NCBI GenBank assembly: GCA_002450925.1
Contig: DKAU01000067.1
Location: 1-5,540 of the forward strand
DNA from: Thiobacillus sp. UBA6918
GTDB taxonomy: Bacteria > Pseudomonadota > Gammaproteobacteria > Burkholderiales > Thiobacillaceae
Reading direction: 5' to 3'
DNA length: 5,540 nt
Positions within the stretch are counted from its first letter, which is position 1. The number at the start of each line of letters is the position of its first letter. A program made the position numbers and the translations under genes. The notes under the pieces are model-generated. The model had not been told where the DNA came from. It saw only the letters and a list, made by a program, of their open reading frames with translations, and did not search any database. Shown in pieces: positions 4,482-5,540 of the stretch.

Positions 4482-5117
4482 CTATTGAAGTACGACCAAG
4501 GTGACGCGGCGGTTTTCCATGCGCCCGTCGCGGGTCTTGTTGTCGGCAACTGGAGCAGATTCACCGTAGGAAATGGAATTCATGCGGTGAAGGGGGAGGC
4601 CACCAGTCGTAGCCAGGTAGTAATGCACGGCATCGGCACGGGCCTGGCCGAGTTTCAGGTTGGTCATCTGCGAGCCGCTGCTATCGGTATGGCCCTGGAT
4701 TTCGATGAACACATTCTTGTTGTCGGTCTTGAGTTTGGTGGCAAAGGCATCGAGATCGGCCTTGGCTGCGTCGGTCAGGTTGCTGCTTTCGAACTTGAAG
4801 GCGATCTGGCTGGAAATGCTCATTTCGTATACGAGCTTGCCTTCGGCCAGCTTGCCGGCAGCGTTGGCACGATCAAGCGCATCCTGCGCTGTGCGAGAAA
4901 CCCCATCGATTGCAGCTTGTTGTTGGTTGATGCGCCCATCCAGTGAAGCATAGCGGCCGGCGGATTCCTGGTTGGACTGATCGATTCTCCCACTGAGTTC
5001 GGTAGCCTTGGCATCCGTGCGCTTGTTGGCGCCGGAAACCTGTTCGTTGACATATTCCTTGGTGGCGCAGCCGGAAACCAGTAAGCCTACAGCAAGACCT
5101 GCAGCAATCTTCTTCAT
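4482..5117 (-). CDS. OmpA-family outer-membrane lipoprotein, peptidoglycan-binding
   Basis: The product has 211 residues. The lipoprotein signal ends L-V-S-G-C with Cys17 lipidated; Ala18 after the Cys favours outer-membrane sorting. Residues 20-92 are polar and Ala/Gln/Asn-rich with regularly spaced hydrophobic positions, likely a coiled coil resembling Lpp-type spacers. The OmpA C-terminal domain spans about 100-211: I-A-F-K-F-E-S-S-N-L, then I-E-I-Q-G-H-T-D-S-S-G (138-148), the helix L-G-Q-A-R-A-D-A-V (156-164), Y-G-E-S-A-P-V-A (184-191) and E-N-R-R-V (201-205). Asp145 and Arg160 correspond to the diaminopimelate-binding pair of OmpA. It should tether the outer membrane to the cell wall. 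GGAG at 5123-5126 (minus strand), 5 nt before ATG, supports the start. It has its own promoter region and terminator, so it is probably monocistronic. Confidence 0.93.
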   Translation of the reverse strand: MKKIAAGLAVGLLVSGCATKEYVNEQVSGANKRTDAKATELSGRIDQSNQESAGRYASLDGRINQQQAAIDGVSRTAQDALDRANAAGKLAEGKLVYEMSISSQIAFKFESSNLTDAAKADLDAFATKLKTDNKNVFIEIQGHTDSSGSQMTNLKLGQARADAVHYYLATTGGLPLHRMNSISYGESAPVADNKTRDGRMENRRVTLVVLQ

Positions 5118-5132
5118 GTTCTCTCCGCTTTA

Positions 5133-5161
5133 ATTATCATTTCAACATCTAGTAAACATCT
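5133..5161 (-). promoter_or_regulatory. Possible promoter of the OmpA-like gene with an 11-bp-spaced direct repeat
   Basis: On the minus strand AGATGTT occurs twice (complements of 5155-5161 and 5144-5150), exactly 11 bp apart, followed 5 bp later by GATAAT (complement of 5133-5138), a good -10 match at 5 of 6. There is no TTGACA-like -35 at the right distance; the repeats occupy that place. This resembles activator sites of OmpR/PhoB-type response regulators, but the regulator is not known. Confidence 0.35.
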
Positions 5162-5220
5162 TACGTCTCAAGCCTGAATTTCTTGAGTCGCCATGTTTTT
5201 ATGTAAGGCCATTGTAAGCT

Positions 5221-5237
5221 AAGGCCTCAACGGCCTT
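5221..5237 (-). terminator. Hairpin downstream of dapD, weak terminator candidate
   Basis: AAGGCC (5221-5226) and GGCCTT (5232-5237) form a 6-bp stem with a 5-nt loop, 5 nt after the dapD stop on the minus strand. No T-tract follows, so intrinsic termination is doubtful. A second TAAGGCC copy lies at 5204-5210. Confidence 0.35.
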
Positions 5238-5242
5238 GGTGT

Positions 5243-5540
5243 TTAGATACCGCGCAGCAACTCGTTGATGCCAACTTTGCTCAAGGTCTTTTCATCAACC
5301 TTCTTCACGATGACTGCACAGTACAGGCTGTATTTGCCGTCCTTGGAAGGCAGGTTGCCCGACACCACCACGGAACCAGCCGGTACGCGGCCATAGGTGA
5401 CTTCACCGGTCTCGCGGTCGTAGATCTTGGTCGATTGGCCGATGTATACGCCCATCGAGATGACGCAGTTGTCCTCGACGATGACGCCTTCCACCACCTC
5501 GGAACGGGCGCCGATGAAGCAGTTGTCGCCGATGATGGTG
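5243..5540 (-). CDS. dapD: 2,3,4,5-tetrahydropyridine-2,6-dicarboxylate N-succinyltransferase, C-terminal part, partial
   Basis: The last 98 codons of the gene are present; the frame stays open to the window edge, and the full protein is about 270 residues. DapD succinylates tetrahydrodipicolinate using succinyl-CoA in the cytoplasm, a step toward diaminopimelate and lysine. The visible part shows left-handed beta-helix hexapeptides (I-I-G-D-N-C-F-I-G-A-R-S-E-V-V-E-G-V), the conserved I-S-M-G-V-Y-I-G-Q-S-T-K-I-Y-D-R, and the C-terminal G-R-V-P-A-G-S-V-V-V-S-G-N-L-P, then Y-S-L-Y-C-A-V-I-V-K-K-V-D, all matching DapD closely. It ends G-I-N-E-L-L-R-G-I and TAA at 5243-5245. Internal Met/GTG codons near 5497 are not starts. 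Diaminopimelate is also the ligand of the neighbouring OmpA-like domain and a peptidoglycan component, although this adjacency may be coincidental. Confidence 0.96.
   Translation of the reverse strand, partial: TIIGDNCFIGARSEVVEGVIVEDNCVISMGVYIGQSTKIYDRETGEVTYGRVPAGSVVVSGNLPSKDGKYSLYCAVIVKKVDEKTLSKVGINELLRGI

Noticed and set aside
4485..4946. Plus-strand open frame opposite the OmpA-like gene
   Set aside because: Antisense shadow; the minus-strand lipoprotein has signal, domain motifs, ribosome site and terminator.
5167..5187. CTCAAG/CTTGAG inverted repeat as a terminator or operator
   Set aside because: A 6-bp stem with a 9-nt loop and no adjacent T-tract; it may be chance in an A/T-rich gap.
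1..5540. CRISPR array, tRNA, rRNA or insertion sequence
   Set aside because: No spaced repeats, cloverleaf, rRNA-like sequence or transposase was seen on either strand.

Overview
This window looks like chromosomal DNA from a proteobacterium of moderate GC content, most likely a betaproteobacterium (Nitrosomonadales/Rhodocyclales-like). That placement rests on the protein character (DapD, TadA, TauE/SafE, OmpA lipoprotein, c-type cytochrome) and is an inference; no rRNA or tRNA is present to confirm it.

Left part (1-1659): the 3' end of moaE (molybdopterin synthase large subunit) reads in from the left and stops at 135. Facing it on the minus strand are a lipoprotein class I cytochrome c with a long Pro/Ala stalk and, upstream of it, a short ModE-type DNA-binding protein without the molybdate-binding domain. 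A 10-bp hairpin lies between moaE and the cytochrome gene, with a T-rich tract on the minus strand. Divergent from the ModE-like gene is a secreted DUF302-family protein; the short shared promoter region carries a 6-bp inverted repeat.

Central part (1718-3823): four plus-strand genes are packed head to tail with overlaps of 1, 4 and 1 nt: crcB/fluC (fluoride channel), a TauE/SafE-family permease, tadA (tRNA adenosine deaminase) and an L,D-transpeptidase-fold protein without an export signal. They probably form one translationally coupled operon, closed by a hairpin 10 nt after the last stop.

Right part (3824-5540): between this operon and a minus-strand OmpA-like lipoprotein gene sits the most notable element, a solitary integron gene cassette (4007-4428). 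It holds one ORF for a small four-helix membrane protein and a 60-bp attC site. The proof of cassette nature is internal: the attC inner core GCCTAAC is the exact complement of GTTAGGC at the cassette's left edge, while the right edge reads GTTAGCC, as expected if integrase joined the cassette into an older AACG|TTAGCC site. The insertion point is directly beside the terminator of the OmpA-like gene. No integrase, attI or second attC is visible. The window ends in the 3' part of dapD (lysine/diaminopimelate biosynthesis) on the minus strand.

The plus-strand cassette gene and the minus-strand OmpA-like gene converge on the terminator at 4443-4460. No stretch longer than 300 bases lacks a gene; the longest gap, 3824-4018, holds two hairpins and a possible promoter.
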